Shown here in pieces: positions 11,515 through 22,331 of a DNA stretch of 64,000 nt (the stretch's first letter is position 1; each line of letters begins with the position of its first letter). The stretch covers positions 296,006-360,005 of the forward strand of contig JAKSZP010000021.1 in assembly GCA_022478985.1 (NCBI GenBank), written 5' to 3'. The notes under the pieces are model-generated. The model was not told the DNA's origin. It made no database searches and saw only the letters and a program-made list of their open reading frames with translations. The DNA is from Massospora cicadina. Lineage: Eukaryota > Entomophthoromycota > Entomophthoromycetes > Entomophthorales > Entomophthoraceae. A program made the translations under genes and the position numbers.

Positions 11515-12260
11515 TGTTGGGACTGAGGGAGGTCTGAAGGTGGGTCCTTTGAAGCTTGCTGAGGTGGACAGGCAAGAGGAGGACTTAACCTTAATAACAG
11601 GTTCAGAGGTACTAATAGTTAATATTCAGGGACTTAACCTAGGCAGGTTCAGAGGTCCCAAAAGTTAATAGTTAGGGACTTAACCTAGACAGGTTCAGAG
11701 GTCCCAAGAGAGAAAACGAACTTCTACCAAAGAGCCAAAAGAGGTAAAGCGTAAAAGTTATTTTATTGAGTAAATCATTTGCACTTTAAATAGTGCTAGT
11801 AAAATAAGAGATAAAATAAGGGATATTAGGAATGATCAGCGAAAGCCCTGTTGGAACTGGGAATAGTTTTAGGAAATATTATCCTAAATTTTTTAGAGGA
11901 TAAAGAGAAGTAGGTAACAGATAAAGTACTCATAAGATAAGGTGAAGTTTGAGATAAGATAACATTGAAATAAGGGATTCATTCCCTCCAGGGTAGAATA
12001 ATAGTTGTTATAATTTATCAGCAAGGATTATCAATTAGTGGAGCAGTTTGATTATAATTTATCTTGAATTCATCCAATATTAATTGAATTTGGAAGATGA
12101 TAAGTGAATTGAAGTTAATAATGATTTTGGGCTTTAGACCCAACAAAGCATCAATTGGTAGATTAATAACAGTAAATATATGTTGATATTGCCCAAAATA
12201 TTTAAATAAGATCAAAGCCCCAAGTTAAGGCTTCATTTTAAACTGGTGAGAATCCCAACA
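11515..12260 (-). repeat. 3' LTR of element D, with a three-unit tandem repeat
   Basis: 746 bp. Near its left end a unit of about 46-49 bp starting GGACTTAAC and containing CAGGTTCAGAGGT is repeated three times (about 11582, 11631 and 11677). The partner LTR at 13437 has two such units, which explains the 49-bp length difference. Confidence 0.88.
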
Positions 12261-12636
12261 ACGCCCCCTCTAAGCCTCGACCAGGGGTGCCAATTGTTGG
12301 TTTGGTGAGAATGTAGAGAGTTTGAGTATACAATCAGTGGAGTGGCAGCCTTAGTCTTGGCATTATAATGAAAGTGCTGGTTAGGAGGATAGAAGGAAGT
12401 TGATTTAGGCTTAGATTCAATCAAGTTGATAGCTAAAATGATGGAGATAGAGCCCACATCAGTGTGAAGGGATTATGATGTTAATGAGATAAATGCAGGT
12501 AAATTTGGTGTAAAAAAATTTTAGGTTGTAAATAGAAACAAAGAAAAATTATTGGATAGGTAGGCGAAGGCAGGAGAATTTGAGCACAGCTTTGCATTAG
12601 TAATTTAAAGCGATCAGGAAGCATCCTTTTAAAATG

Positions 12637-13361
12637 TTATCCAATGTTTGCAGAAAAACCTAAGATATTAATAAAAACCAAAGAATAATAAATAAACGGT
12701 TTAGAATAAATTAAAGCAGTAAGAAAGTGTGATTTGATCTCAAGGGCACTTGGCTTGGTTGGCATGAGCAAGTTGTTGGAGTTTTTGAGAGCCTCAGCAG
12801 AGAAAAACAAGTTTGGTGTCAAAACATTTAGGTTGGCAGCTTCATTTTGATTGTCAAGAGGTTTTGGCTCAGCCACCAAAATTAACTCAAGATTTTCTTG
12901 TTGGGCTTCAGCTTTGGTAGCAATCATCTCCTGAAGGTAAATCTCAGTGATGGTGGTCTTGTATCTAGCTAAGAGTGCATCAACATTTGCCATCATCTCA
13001 TTCCTTTCTAGTGTAACAAGCTTAAGGTCACGAACCATTTTATAAATATTAATCATGATGTAATGGGAGGCGATTCTAGTGTGATTGCAGATCCTGATGG
13101 CGTGGGCGAATGCAAAGTAGTTTTTGGAGTAGGCGCAGTATTTGGGATCAGATAAATTTTGATAAAGTTTTAACATGGTAGAATTGTACCCATTGGCGCG
13201 CTTATCAAGCATACTTGGGTGACATTAATGATTTTGACGTATGAATCCAGTCCAGTGTATGCTTGCTCATACTCAGCAAAATGGTCAATCACCTCTAATT
13301 CATAGATGGGGTCCTCTAATTGGTATTCTTTACTTTTTGGAGTTTGTTTAATTTCTTCCAT
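12637..13361 (-). CDS. Unrecognised ~250-residue coding stretch of element D (frameshifted)
   Basis: On the minus strand the frame opens with MEEIKQTPKSKEYQLEDPIY at 13361, about 75 bp after the 5' LTR. It shifts frame between 13212 and 13170 and continues to 12637. The second part contains LSDPKYCAYSKNYFAFAHAI, a helical charged segment (RDLKLVTLERNEMMANVDAL) and a Glu/Gln-rich stretch. Its position is that of gag, and the alpha-helical character suits a Gag-like structural protein. However, I see no zinc knuckle and no capsid signature I can name. One frameshift in about 750 bp suggests it was coding when D inserted. The last 30 residues are hydrophobic. Confidence 0.5.
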
Positions 13362-13436
13362 ATTGGTTGTTTGTCCTAAGAGAGCATATTAAGCTCTGTG
13401 TGCAGCTTGTAAGGGACCTGGCAGAAAGCACCAGTT

Positions 13437-14133
13437 TGTTGGGACTGAAGGAGGTCTGAGGATGGGTCCTTCAAAGCTTGCTGAGGTGGACAGGCGAGAG
13501 GAGGACTTAATCTTAATAACAGGTTCGAGGTACTAATAGTTGATATTTAGGGTCTTAATCTAGACAGGTTCAGAGGTCCCAAGAGAAAAAAAAAACTTCT
13601 ACCAAAGAGCCAAAAGAGGTAAAGCGTAAAAGTTATTTTATTGAGTAAATCATTTGCACCTTAATTAGTGCTAGTAAAATAAGAGATAAAATAAGGGATA
13701 TTAGGAATGATCAGCGAAAGCCCTGTTGGAACTGGGAATAGTTTTAGGAAATATTATCCTAAATTTTTTAGAGGATAAAGATAAGTAGGTAACAGATAAA
13801 GTACTCATAAGATAAGGTGAAGTTTGAGATAAGATAACATTGAAATAAGGGATTCATTCCCTCCAGGGTAGAATAATAGTTGTTATAATTTATCAGCAAG
13901 GATTATCAATTAGTGGAGCAGTTTGATTATAATTTATCTTGAATTCATCCAATATTAATTGAATTTGGAAGATGATAAGTAAATTGAAGTTAATACTGAT
14001 TTTGGGCTTTAGACCCAACAAAGCATCAATTGGTAGATTAATAATAGTACATATATGTTGATATTGCCCAAAATAGATAATAAGTTCAAAGCCCCAAGTT
14101 GAGGCTTCATTTAAACTGGTGAGAATCCCAACA
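13437..14133 (-). repeat. 5' LTR of element D
   Basis: 697 bp, starting TGTTGGGACTGAAGGAGG and ending AATCCCAACA on the plus strand. It is very similar along its whole length to 11515-12260, apart from one missing tandem unit and scattered substitutions. D is therefore a fairly late arrival in this nest. Confidence 0.88.
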
Positions 14134-15184
14134 CTCGCATTGCCACCTCAAAGCTTGTGGAAACTCCCTGGTGAATCTTCTTAATTGTTTTGGCAAAGTC
14201 CACCACCGCTTCAACCTTAGGCCCACAGTTGGGCTCCATGTTGAAGGCGGGGTTAAAGCCATGGCTGGCAAAAAATGGGGAACAACTGATCGAGGAGTGC
14301 AAGGTATTGTTGTAGCTGAACTGGGCCATGGGAAGGTGAGAAATTCAATATGAATGATCTGCAGTGATGTAACACCGCAGAAACTGTTTAAGCACTGGTT
14401 AACTCGTTCAGTCTGCCCATCTGATTGGGGTATGATAGGCAGTTGAATGGCAAGGGCGAATCTGAAGAGTCTTACATAAATTCTCCCAAAAACGGAGGTA
14501 AACTGAGGGCCCCAGTCGCTGATAATTTCTTGGGGGACCCCATGAGCGCAAACAAATGGGTGACGAAAAACCTAGCCATCTCAGCAGCGGATATTGTCAT
14601 TCCGCAAGGAATAAAGTGGGCGAACTTTGTAAACTAGTCCACCACACCATGATGGCATCATAACCACCTGAGGCTGGTAACTCCACAATGAAATCAACTG
14701 AGATGGAAGTCCAGGGCCCATCAGCCTTTTGGACTAGTACCAACAACTCTGCTAAAGGTTGACGATTGGGTTTCATCTGGTTGCAAACCAGGCACTCCTT
14801 ACAATACCGCCACACCTGAGCAGGCAAGCCCTTTCAATTGTATGTGCGCCATATTAACTCTAATGTCTTCGCTTTACCAGGATTACCAATGGTAAGTCCA
14901 TCATGACGGTCCCAGTTGATTTTCAGGTGAAGTGGTCCAGCAGGAACCCATAGGCGCCCCTAAAACCACACCATCTCATCCTTCGTGTGAAAGCCCCTGG
15001 AGAGATCCTCTTGATTCAACTTGCACTCAGCAAGTAACATTTTATATTCTGCTGCCAGCAGGTGAGAAAGGACTACCTTCCTGAACATACTATATTCCTC
15101 CGCGTTTTCCAAAGGTGCAAGCGCTGGCCCATTGGCCAGGGGAGAGGGTCGTTGAGTAAGAAGTTTACTTGGAGGAATCATCAC
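14111..15184 (-). pseudogene. Integrase of element C, N-terminal and core parts
   Basis: Integrase inserts element cDNA into host DNA. Reading from 15184 down, an N-terminal zinc-binding part ends in CKECLVCNQMKPNRQP (the CC half of the HHCC finger, 14827-14770). It is followed by the start of the core, WTSISVDFIVELPASGGYDA, whose Asp is the first of the DDE triad. After an interrupted stretch, 14329-14139 gives AQFSYNNTLHSSISCSPFFA and SHGFNP, the region after the catalytic Glu. The last codons of the 72-residue frame (from 14133 down) are LTR sequence of D, which cuts the gene here. Several stops lie between these parts, so it is non-functional even without D. Confidence 0.8.
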
Positions 15185-15307
15185 TTGTGTGTTGTGAACT
15201 TATACCTCCTTGGGATCAGGTGCTAAAGCAGGGTTTCAGCTCAAAGCATCCGCCAAACCATTTTCCTTGCCCTTGGTGAATATGTGAATGCAAATTGGGC
15301 AAGGGTC

Positions 15308-15871
15308 TCATGCCAATGGGTCTGCCGTGGAGTTAGGACATGAGTAGCGCGATAGTACAGCACTGCACGGTATTTGTATGTACATGGAAAGGTTGGGAGG
15401 AGCCATGCAAGTGTGACGCCAATAAGTCAGTGCCTTTACCACTGCTAGTAACTCCTTGTCATAAACAACGTAATTCAACTCAGGCAGAGACATTTTATGA
15501 GAAAAATATCCCACTGGATGATCAGTCCCATCTTCGCCTACTTTTAACAAGGCAGCCACTATAGAAAAGTTGGAAGCATCAGTAAACATAATGAACTCCT
15601 TTGCAGGGTCAACATGGCGAAGAACAGACATGTACAACAGGGTGCACTTCAGTGCTTAGAAAGCATCCTCCAAAAATGGGGACCACTGAAGCACCTTGGC
15701 ACCGCTAGCCTTGTATAAGGGAGCTGAAACCTCAGACAGATTGGTAGTGAACTTCTTGAGGAATGTACACGTCCCCAAAAAGCTCCTTAAACCCTTGAAT
15801 GAAGTGGGGGTAGGCCACTCATGAATCGCCTTCTCCTTGTCTGTAATTATCATGTGTCTCTGGTCAAACAC
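15308..15871 (-). pseudogene. RT connection and RNase H of element C
   Basis: 15871-15656 encodes the connection region (PTPTSFKGLRSFLGTCTFLK, KKFTTNLSEVSAPLYK). 15637-15308 encodes RNase H: AKEFIMFTDASNFSIVAALL holds the first catalytic Asp (TDAS), and YFSHKMSLPELNYVVYDKEL holds the catalytic Glu of the NYxxxxKEL motif. Past YWRHTC the frame loses the conserved DH motif and ends in unrelated sequence, so the C-terminus is shifted. RNase H would remove genomic RNA from the RNA-DNA hybrid. Confidence 0.82.
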
Positions 15872-16779
15872 GACGTTGCCCAGAAACGTGACCTGTACTT
15901 TGAGAACTCACACTTTGTTATTTTCAACGTAAGGCTGTCTGCCTTTAACCGCTTTAAATCTTGCCAAAGGTGGACTGCATGAGACTCCTGATAAGGGGAA
16001 GCCAACAGGATATCATCCATGTAGGCAACCGCGCATACCTCTAACAGTTCCCCCAACACTGCATCAATGCAGCGTTGAAAAATAGCAGGAATATTCTTAA
16101 GCCCAAAGGGAATGACCTGAAACTGAATTATTCCTTTTCTGGTGTGGAAGGCGGTTAACCACTCCTGGACCTTCTTTATCTGGATCTGATTAAACGCATT
16201 GAGGCAATTCAGCTTGGAGAAGACCTTCGCCTTCTCAACATAATGCGCAATCAGTGAATCCAAAATGATGGGATGTAGGTCTGGTACAGTGACGTTGTTA
16301 AGGTTTCCATAGTCCACGCATGGGCGTAAAGTACCATCATACTTCTCCACAAAGAGAAGGGGGGAGCATACAGGGGAGGTACGCTGAAAAATCGCACCTT
16401 TGGCTAACTGTTTCTTCACCCACACATTCAACGCCTCTTTCTCCCTGACAGTCAATGGGTAAATAGGGGAAGAGGTACGCACCAGATTTACCATGAGCTT
16501 GAAGTCACAATCAAAATCGGAGTGCTCAGGGAGTTTGTTGGCGGATGCTGCATCAAAAGAGTATTCCAAACCCTCCAAGCAAGAAGGTATAGTAATTTCC
16601 ACTGAGGGCTTCTGCATTGAGGCAAGGCGACAAGGGAGATGGTGGGGCCAGTGGGGCAATTTGCCTGGGGCTTTTTCTTCCAACAAAGGCACAATGAATG
16701 TGCGACCATTCTTCATGGAGAGAGACAAGGTATTCTCCTTCAGGTTGGTTCTAATGTTAAACTTTCGCCACCATTCCAC
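15850..16779 (-). pseudogene. Reverse transcriptase of element C (309-codon frame, catalytic Asp lost)
   Basis: The longest frame in the window. From its N-terminus: the end of the protease-RT linker (MEWWRKFNIRTNL), then RT fingers with SPLLFVEKYDGTLRPCVDYG. The motif A region reads KVFSKLNCLNAFNQI, where the expected FSKLD has Asn instead of the catalytic Asp. Motif B is QVIPFGLKNIPAIFQRCIDA, and motif C is an intact AVAYMDDILLAS. The sequence then frameshifts into the connection region (overlapping 15871). The chromovirus assignment comes from this RT together with the C-terminal chromodomain. The D-to-N change alone should abolish polymerase activity. Confidence 0.88.
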
Positions 16780-17201
16780 ACTAAAATGATAGGGAAAAGG
16801 AGGTTTTTGACCGCACTGAAGTGATCAGACAAGTGGTACTTGCCAACCTGATAGTCCACTATCCCAATGATCTTCAGAGTGGAAATGCCTTGGGACACCC
16901 CTCCCCTAAACATATCACCTGGCAAGTAACTCAGTCCAAGGTAGTCGGCTAGGTACTGATCTATAAAGTTCCCAGAGCCAGTATCAACCAAAATAGTGGT
17001 GCAAAGTTTTCCTAAAGGGGAGGAGAGCATAGCAGTTAGTAGAAAAAGCCCGGAATGGTCTTTATTTATGATAGACAATGACAACACCTCACCAAAAATT
17101 TCTTCCTCTGGCTCAAGCAAGCCATCAGAGTATGTTTTGGTATAAAAAAATGGGGAGGGATAGTTGGCCACTCTTAATAATGAGGCCACATACCCCACCA
17201 T
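16740..17201 (-). pseudogene. Aspartic protease of element C
   Basis: A 153-codon frame that includes a retropepsin-type active site, CTTILVDTGSGNFID, with the DTG(S) catalytic triad intact at about residues 72-74. A flap-like hydrophobic and glycine-rich stretch follows (FRGGVSQGISTLKIIGIVDY). It overlaps the next frame by one frameshift near 16779, where an expected WMEWWRKF junction is broken. The protease would cut the Gag-Pol precursor. Upstream only about 600 bp separate it from the 5' LTR. Confidence 0.75.
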
Positions 17202-17806
17202 GCCTTCTGCAATGCATATACTTTATCATATCTTAAATGGAGTTTTTTTCTCTGATTCCTGAGTGCCCCGGATCATGGTAGGGGTCAAACAAGGGTTCTC
17301 AGGGGTAATTTGATATACTGGAATAGGGTTCTTATCCAAGCCATAATAGCTAAGAAACGGCTCAGAGTAATGGATAGTATTATTGTCATAAAACGATTTT
17401 TCAGATGTGAATGACCCTATTCCCCCAATTGCAAAGGAATGCCTGATGTTATCCAAGGCCAACACCATCAGGCCCATCTGCGCCAATTCCGCTGGCATTT
17501 TGAATGCGCTGGCAATGGAAAATTTGTTTATTGGAATGAAATTTAATAATTTTGGTGGAAAGTCAGGGAATCACAACTTTTGGACATTGAAGCATCCAAA
17601 TCCACCAGGTACAAACATGAGGGGTGGATACTTTTCAGTTGGAGGCAACCATAATAACGCCAAGTTGCTCCAACCTTCAGGCAAAAGAGGAAACAGCGGT
17701 GCAGCTAACAACAGCTGAAGCCCACAGCTGGCGCCCACTGTTTCCACTTCAAAAAGTTCCACATGGAAAAAGTTTGTGCACATAAAAAAAGAGGTTGGTC
17801 AACTAA
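17202..17806 (-). pseudogene. Remnant upstream of protease in element C (gag mostly missing)
   Basis: Only 605 bp lie between the protease frame and the 5' LTR, far less than a chromovirus gag needs. A 90-codon frame at 17498-17226 and a 70-codon frame at 17783-17571 are present, but neither shows a capsid motif or a CCHC knuckle. GTGGGCGCCAGCTG, resembling a primer-binding site, occurs about 90 bp inside the internal region rather than against the LTR. Most of gag has probably been deleted. Confidence 0.45.
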
Positions 17807-18649
17807 TTTAAGAAGAGTTTCTATAACTCTCCTGTTTCAATTGTGGTGGTGCATGGTTCACAGAGCCAACGCAAGAAAACTAGCCGTTAATAGTACAGCT
17901 GCTAGTGCCCAGAAGAGGGTGCTGGAGAAATAACAGCCTAAACCAAGAAATGTTAGAAGGAACCAGCCAAAAGTGTCACAGTGCACACGGAGAGAAGGGG
18001 TAAATGACCCAGGTTGGAGGGTACCTGGGCAAACCAACAGTGTGCAAGGTGAGAATCAGATTGTGTTTACAATGGTAAGGTTAATGGAGTGCAAGACCTC
18101 TTTGAAGAGGTTTGCGCACAGGATCATTAAAAAAGGCATAAATCAAAATGGTAAAATGGGGAAATTTTGAATAGGGAAGTCGACCAACAAGGAATGTTGG
18201 TCAGGGAAAAGACATTTAAGCGTTGACAGGGGAATATGGGGTTTGCGGCAGTGGACTCAAGCACCAATCCACCAATAGGGCAACGCTTCCGTCTGAATTA
18301 GTTATATACGCCAAAACTGACTTCACTTGAGTGATTGATTGAAGTTGAATTCGACCCAAACGCGTTATTTCATAAGTGGAACAGGTTTCAAATCCCTGTT
18401 CCTTGATGAACCAAATGGAACTATCTGCGTTAATTTGGTAAACTGTCCGTTTCAACGCTTGGGCCATTGTGAGGGGCTGTGCATTTGGCACACCACTAGT
18501 CCCAACCTGGGCATATTTTGCCCAAACCTAGCGTTGGTCTAGGGCGTGCCTCAGGTCATGGAGGGCCTGTAGCTTCACCCTCTGTGCCTCCTAGCACCCA
18601 GCCTTATCTTTGGGGTTGGACCCCACTATTATGTCATGTGCACATGACA
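17807..18649 (-). repeat. 5' LTR of element C (right copy)
   Basis: 843 bp, the same length as the left copy. It starts TTTAAGAAGAG (decayed from TGTAAGGAGAG) and ends with the same 18-bp palindrome at 18632-18649. The next five bases, GATAG, are the target duplication. Confidence 0.92.
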
Positions 18650-19250
18650 GATAGCCCATCAAACTTATCTTTTTCAAGTGTTGAGAAATTTTAATATTAT
18701 TGACACTGCCATTGATACTGACCAGCTCATTGCTACGCTGATCCAATCCACCCAGTGTGTTCACACCCTGCGGTCTATCCAAGAAAAGTATCCTGAAACT
18801 GCCATATTACTTGCCTCTACTCTCCAACTAAAGGAGGTCCTAGCTCTTTCCCCAACTTGGGTGGAACGTTAACAAAAATGGAAAAATAGTCAATGGAGTA
18901 CGGGTCACAGCTATCCTGGACACTGGATTTTTGTGAATGTTGCGTCATCCAAACTCATGAAAAAGTTTAAGCTAGCCCCTGATCTTGACTACATTAAGAA
19001 TTTAGTACTGCAATTCATCCACCACGTGTGCTATTGGTGCCTACTCTTCCTTTCCCATCCGTTTTGGGAAGCTCATTTTGTCAGTTACAGAGGTGACCTT
19101 GGCTAATAAAACCTATGATCTACTCATTGGTACATAGTTTATGATTGAGTATGAAAGGATTATTAACTTGAAGCAGGGATATCTCTCCCTGCTCAACTAC
19201 AAGGTTCCCTTGATTCTGAACAACAGTGAGTTTAAGAAAAAGGAATAAGC
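18650..19250 (+). pseudogene. gag end and protease of element A, after the C insertion
   Basis: 18655-18870 continues the gag of A. It encodes a segment matching element B (DTDQLIATLIQSTQCVHTL here, DVDQLIGTVIRSTQQVHTL in B). Protease follows at about 18890-19200: TAILDTG gives an intact catalytic DTG but is soon followed by a TGA. YDLLIGT at 19114-19134 is the conserved (N/D)LLIG strand near the protease C-terminus, followed by a stop where element B has QF. The reading is broken by several stops. These parts confirm that C sits in the last third of gag. Confidence 0.7.
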
Positions 19251-19689
19251 CCGCACCATTGAGTACCGCTCCTACGCCTTGTCCCTGCACTACAACACAG
19301 TGGGACAAAATACAAAGATGTTGCCTCTATCAGTGAATGCCCTAGATGGTATTCCCTTCTATGCGTCTGAAGAGGTAGTAATAAAGGCTGGTAAACAAAG
19401 GGTAGTTGACGCTAAGATTACCATACAAATCCCACACAATTGCTTAAATTAAATCAGCATTGACAGAGTTAGCCCTCTTGAGCCCAGAGTATTGACAGGC
19501 GTGCTAGACCAGGCCTATCAGCGACCTATTAATCTCATACTGAGGAATCTTACCAAGAAGGACATGGTCCTTAAGAAGCGTTAGGAGATCACAAGAGGCC
19601 TGTTAATTACCATTGAGGACGTCCAGCAAGTTCACTGTATCAGGTCTATGGTGGATATGAGCCTACATGCTGATCAATAGTTATGTATT

Positions 19690-20520
19690 CTTCCCACTGT
19701 TGATATCTCTGATAATCTAACCCCCACAGAGCTTAAAAAAGTTCATCATTTACTCGAGTCTTATAGTGACATCTTTTAAAATCTGATACTGATTATGGAC
19801 ATATGAAGGATTGGACTCATATCATTGATGTTGGAAATTCTCACCCTATCTGATTTAAACCCAATTGCAAGTCTAAAGTTGAGGAGCAACAGATGCAACC
19901 AGAGGTAAAAAAGTTTCTTAATGTGGGGTTGCTGGTGCCCTCCCAAAGCCCCTGGTTGTCACCTCTTCTGTTATTAAAAAAGAAAAATGGAGATCATTGT
20001 GTAGTTATGGACTACCGCAAATTGAACAGCCTCACAAAGAAGGATAGCTATCTTACCCCACATTTATGATGCCCTAGTCCAATTATTTTTCCTAATTTCT
20101 TTACCGCTATGGACTTGGTTAGCGGTTTATTGAGAAAGAAACTTTTCTCCCTAAGATCAGGAGAAATGCTCTCTTATTTGCAGTGAGTGTCTCTTCTAAC
20201 CTACCCAATTACCTCAAGGGCTATGCAATGCACCCGCATCTTTCCAAAGAGCCATGAACTATATCCTTCAGGACCTGAAATTAAGTTGCACATTGTTTAT
20301 CTCAATGACATCATGGTGTTATCCAAGACTTTCAACGAACATCTCACTCACCTTAAGAAGGTTTTTCAGCACCAATGAAAGTCCAATATCAAATAAAACC
20401 CTCTGAATGCAACTTTTTTCCAGAGGAAATTAGGCTTCTTTGGACACACCATCTCTCAGGAAGGAATCCAAACCCTTCAGGATAAGGTTGAAGCCATAGA
20501 AAAATACCTCCCCTAATAAC
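19690..20520 (+). pseudogene. Reverse transcriptase of element A
   Basis: Fragments in three frames give the usual RT order: a KSKVEEQ linker end, VVMDYRKLNSLTKKDSY (about 20002-20052), FTAMDL (motif A, Asp retained), a LPQGLCNAP-like motif B around 20212-20240, and VYLNDIMVLS (motif C) at 20298-20327. Motif C should read YLDD; here GAT has become AAT (Asn). The segment EIRLLWTHHLSGRNPNPSG, in a shifted frame, is the connection. Compared with B, no insertion interrupts this RT, so B supplies missing pieces of the consensus and the reverse. Confidence 0.75.
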
Positions 20521-21060
20521 CTGTGGTATATTCAGTTATTTCTGGGCATGATGGGGTATACCATCAGTTTATCCTCAAGTTTGCCCAACTCATTGATCCT
20601 CCCATGTTCCTCTTGGCTAAGAACAATCCTTTTCATTGGTGGATGGACAAAAGGCCACTTTTGAGACTTTGGAGGAGCTATTGCAAAGAAGGCCAATTCT
20701 CTGCCACACTGACTATGGAAGATTTCTCATGTTGCTCACAGATGCCTCCAATTACACAGTTGGAGCCAACTTGGCTCAACTGGATGAACATGAGGTCAAT
20801 AATCACATTTCCTACTTCAGCAAGATGCTCTCAAAGGCTGAACTTAACTACAGCATCACTGATAAGAAGTGCCTTTCTTTCCTGCTCACTGTGAAGTACT
20901 ACCGCTCATTCCTATATGGGACTCCCTTCAAAGTGGATACAAACTACGCCTCCTTAAATTGGCTGTAGAATATGAGGACCCCACAGGACGGTTGGCTCGC
21001 TGGGCTTTGAAGCTCCAGCATTAAAACATGACAATTAAGCCTTGGGTGAGAAACCTCCAT
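20521..21060 (+). pseudogene. Connection domain and RNase H of element A
   Basis: 20523-20650 carries the connection region (PKFAQLSEP-like, here LKFAQLIDPPMFLLA). 20636-20968 is a 110-codon RNase H frame. LMLLTDASNYTVGANLAQ holds the first catalytic Asp, and YFSKMLSKAELNYSITDKK and CLSFLLTVKYYRSFLYGTPF follow. The expected ExNYSxTEKECL glutamate has become Lys-Cys (DKKCL), and TDHxSL has become TNYASL. The frame then ends, and an RxARWALKLQ-like stretch follows near 20995. Confidence 0.75.
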
Positions 21061-21229
21061 ATGAACGTTGATGGATTGATGCGGTTTCCTGTCCTTCACT
21101 TAAACAATAGTGAAGCTGAGAGGTTACATGACCTCCTAATGACTCCTGATGCGTGTGCTGATGAGGAAAAACCTGTACAAAAGATGATAGCTCGACATTC
21201 CTGAAATACCAAGGTGGAAAGTGGGAAGC

Positions 21230-22310
21230 TATACAAGAAAGCAGGGGTAAATAGGTTGCCCTATCTCTGACCATCAGAGCGAGTACTGGTGATCCTGGAG
21301 TCTCACACTACCCTGGGTCATGACTGGTGTAAGAAAAACCTATGAGTAGATTAATGAACGTTACTACTGGGATGACATTATGGAAACCTTAACTGAAGTC
21401 CTGGATGCCTGCCTGACTTGTAAAAGCAGTCCAGCTAAAAGACCAAGTATCAATATCAACCTACCACCCCTCAACAGCCTTTCCACATAATAAGTCTCAA
21501 TGTGGTTGGCCCTCTACCCCAAACTATTGGGGGAAATCGATATATCCTGGTAGAAATTGATCAGTTTATAAATGGGTTGAAGCTGCGGCTCTTACTGCCC
21601 AAACTGCAAAAGCTACCGCCACGTCTCTCCACTAGTATATTTTCACCCACCATGGATGTCCTCAAGTCCTTCTCTGTGACAATGGAAAGGAATTCACTTT
21701 GAGAGTGGTTAAGCATCTAGTTACCTCAATGGAAGCTCATCATCTCTTCTATGCCCCTTATAACCTTTTATACTAATGGTACAGTAGAAAGAGTTAATGG
21801 AACCCTGGTCTTCATACTATGAAAAATGGCCAATTCAGACCCTCTTCACTGAGGCTGTACTTACTCATGCCCTCATGGACTACCATATCATTTACCACCA
21901 GATCCTCAAAATTTCTCCTTTCCAAGTGCTGTATGGTTGAAAACCTGGGGTGCCAGCCTTATTAGTCAAGGATATCTTTTCTGCTAGAACTGACCATGAG
22001 CAAGCCATGAAAAAGTTGGCCTAGCATCTTATTCAGTTACAAGCAGAGGCTATAATCAATCTGGAAAAACTTCTACAAAAGAGGGCCAAGCAGTTAATGA
22101 TCTTTGGCCCCTCTTCCTTCCTTCCAAGTATAAGATTTAGTTTTGTATCATCACAATTGAATCACTCCTAGAATTGAAAAGCTTGAGTCTGTTTGGGAAG
22201 GTCCTTTTGTAGTCACTTATAAGTGAGAGGATGAGTACTTTATCAAACTACTTGCTTCTGGAGTTACTGTCAACTGGGTCCATGGCCAGTTCCTGCACCC
22301 ATATTCTCCC
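21230..22310 (+). pseudogene. Integrase of element A
   Basis: The HHCC finger region starts near 21230 (LYKKAG; ESHTTLGHDW gives the H residues; DACLTCK-like cysteines at about 21405-21420). The core follows: PTTPQQPFHIISLNVVGPLP, where the first catalytic Asp of SLDVVGP is Asn, then GGNRYILVEIDQFINGL. TNGTVERVNGTL, with the catalytic Glu, is in a shifted frame near 21772-21810. A GPY/F-like end (VTVNWVHGQFLHPYSPLPLL) reaches 22320, just before the polypurine tract. Many stops; non-functional. Confidence 0.75.
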
Positions 22311-22331
22311 CTACCACTCTTGAAGGGGTAA

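Larger units (their letters stand above)
11515..14133 (-). mobile_element. Small pol-less LTR retrotransposon D, inserted in element C
   Basis: A 2,619-bp element with LTRs at 11515-12260 and 13437-14133. The termini are TGTTGGGA...TCCCAACA, perfect short inverted repeats. They are flanked by CTTGC (11510-11514) and CTCGC (14134-14138), a 5-bp TSD with one change. On the minus strand the 5' LTR is followed three bases later by TGGTGCTTTCTGCC (primer-binding-site position). The 3' LTR is preceded by the polypurine AGAGGGGGCG. The internal region is only about 1.18 kb and has no protease, RT or integrase. It holds one unrecognised coding stretch. D must rely on another element's enzymes and resembles TRIM or TR-GAG elements. 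Confidence 0.9.
10095..18649 (-). mobile_element. Chromovirus-type LTR retrotransposon C, inserted in element A
   Basis: An 8,555-bp element on the minus strand inside the gag of A. Its two LTRs are both 843 bp (10095-10937 and 17807-18649). The outer ends are TG...CA and are flanked by GATAC (10090-10094) and GATAG (18650-18654), a 5-bp duplication with one change. Read on the minus strand, the order is LTR, short remnant of gag, protease, RT, RNase H, integrase, chromodomain, LTR. The LTR copies share long identical stretches (for example 10261-10458 and 17973-18170 encode the same 65 residues), so C is younger than A. Element D sits inside its integrase. Confidence 0.93.
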
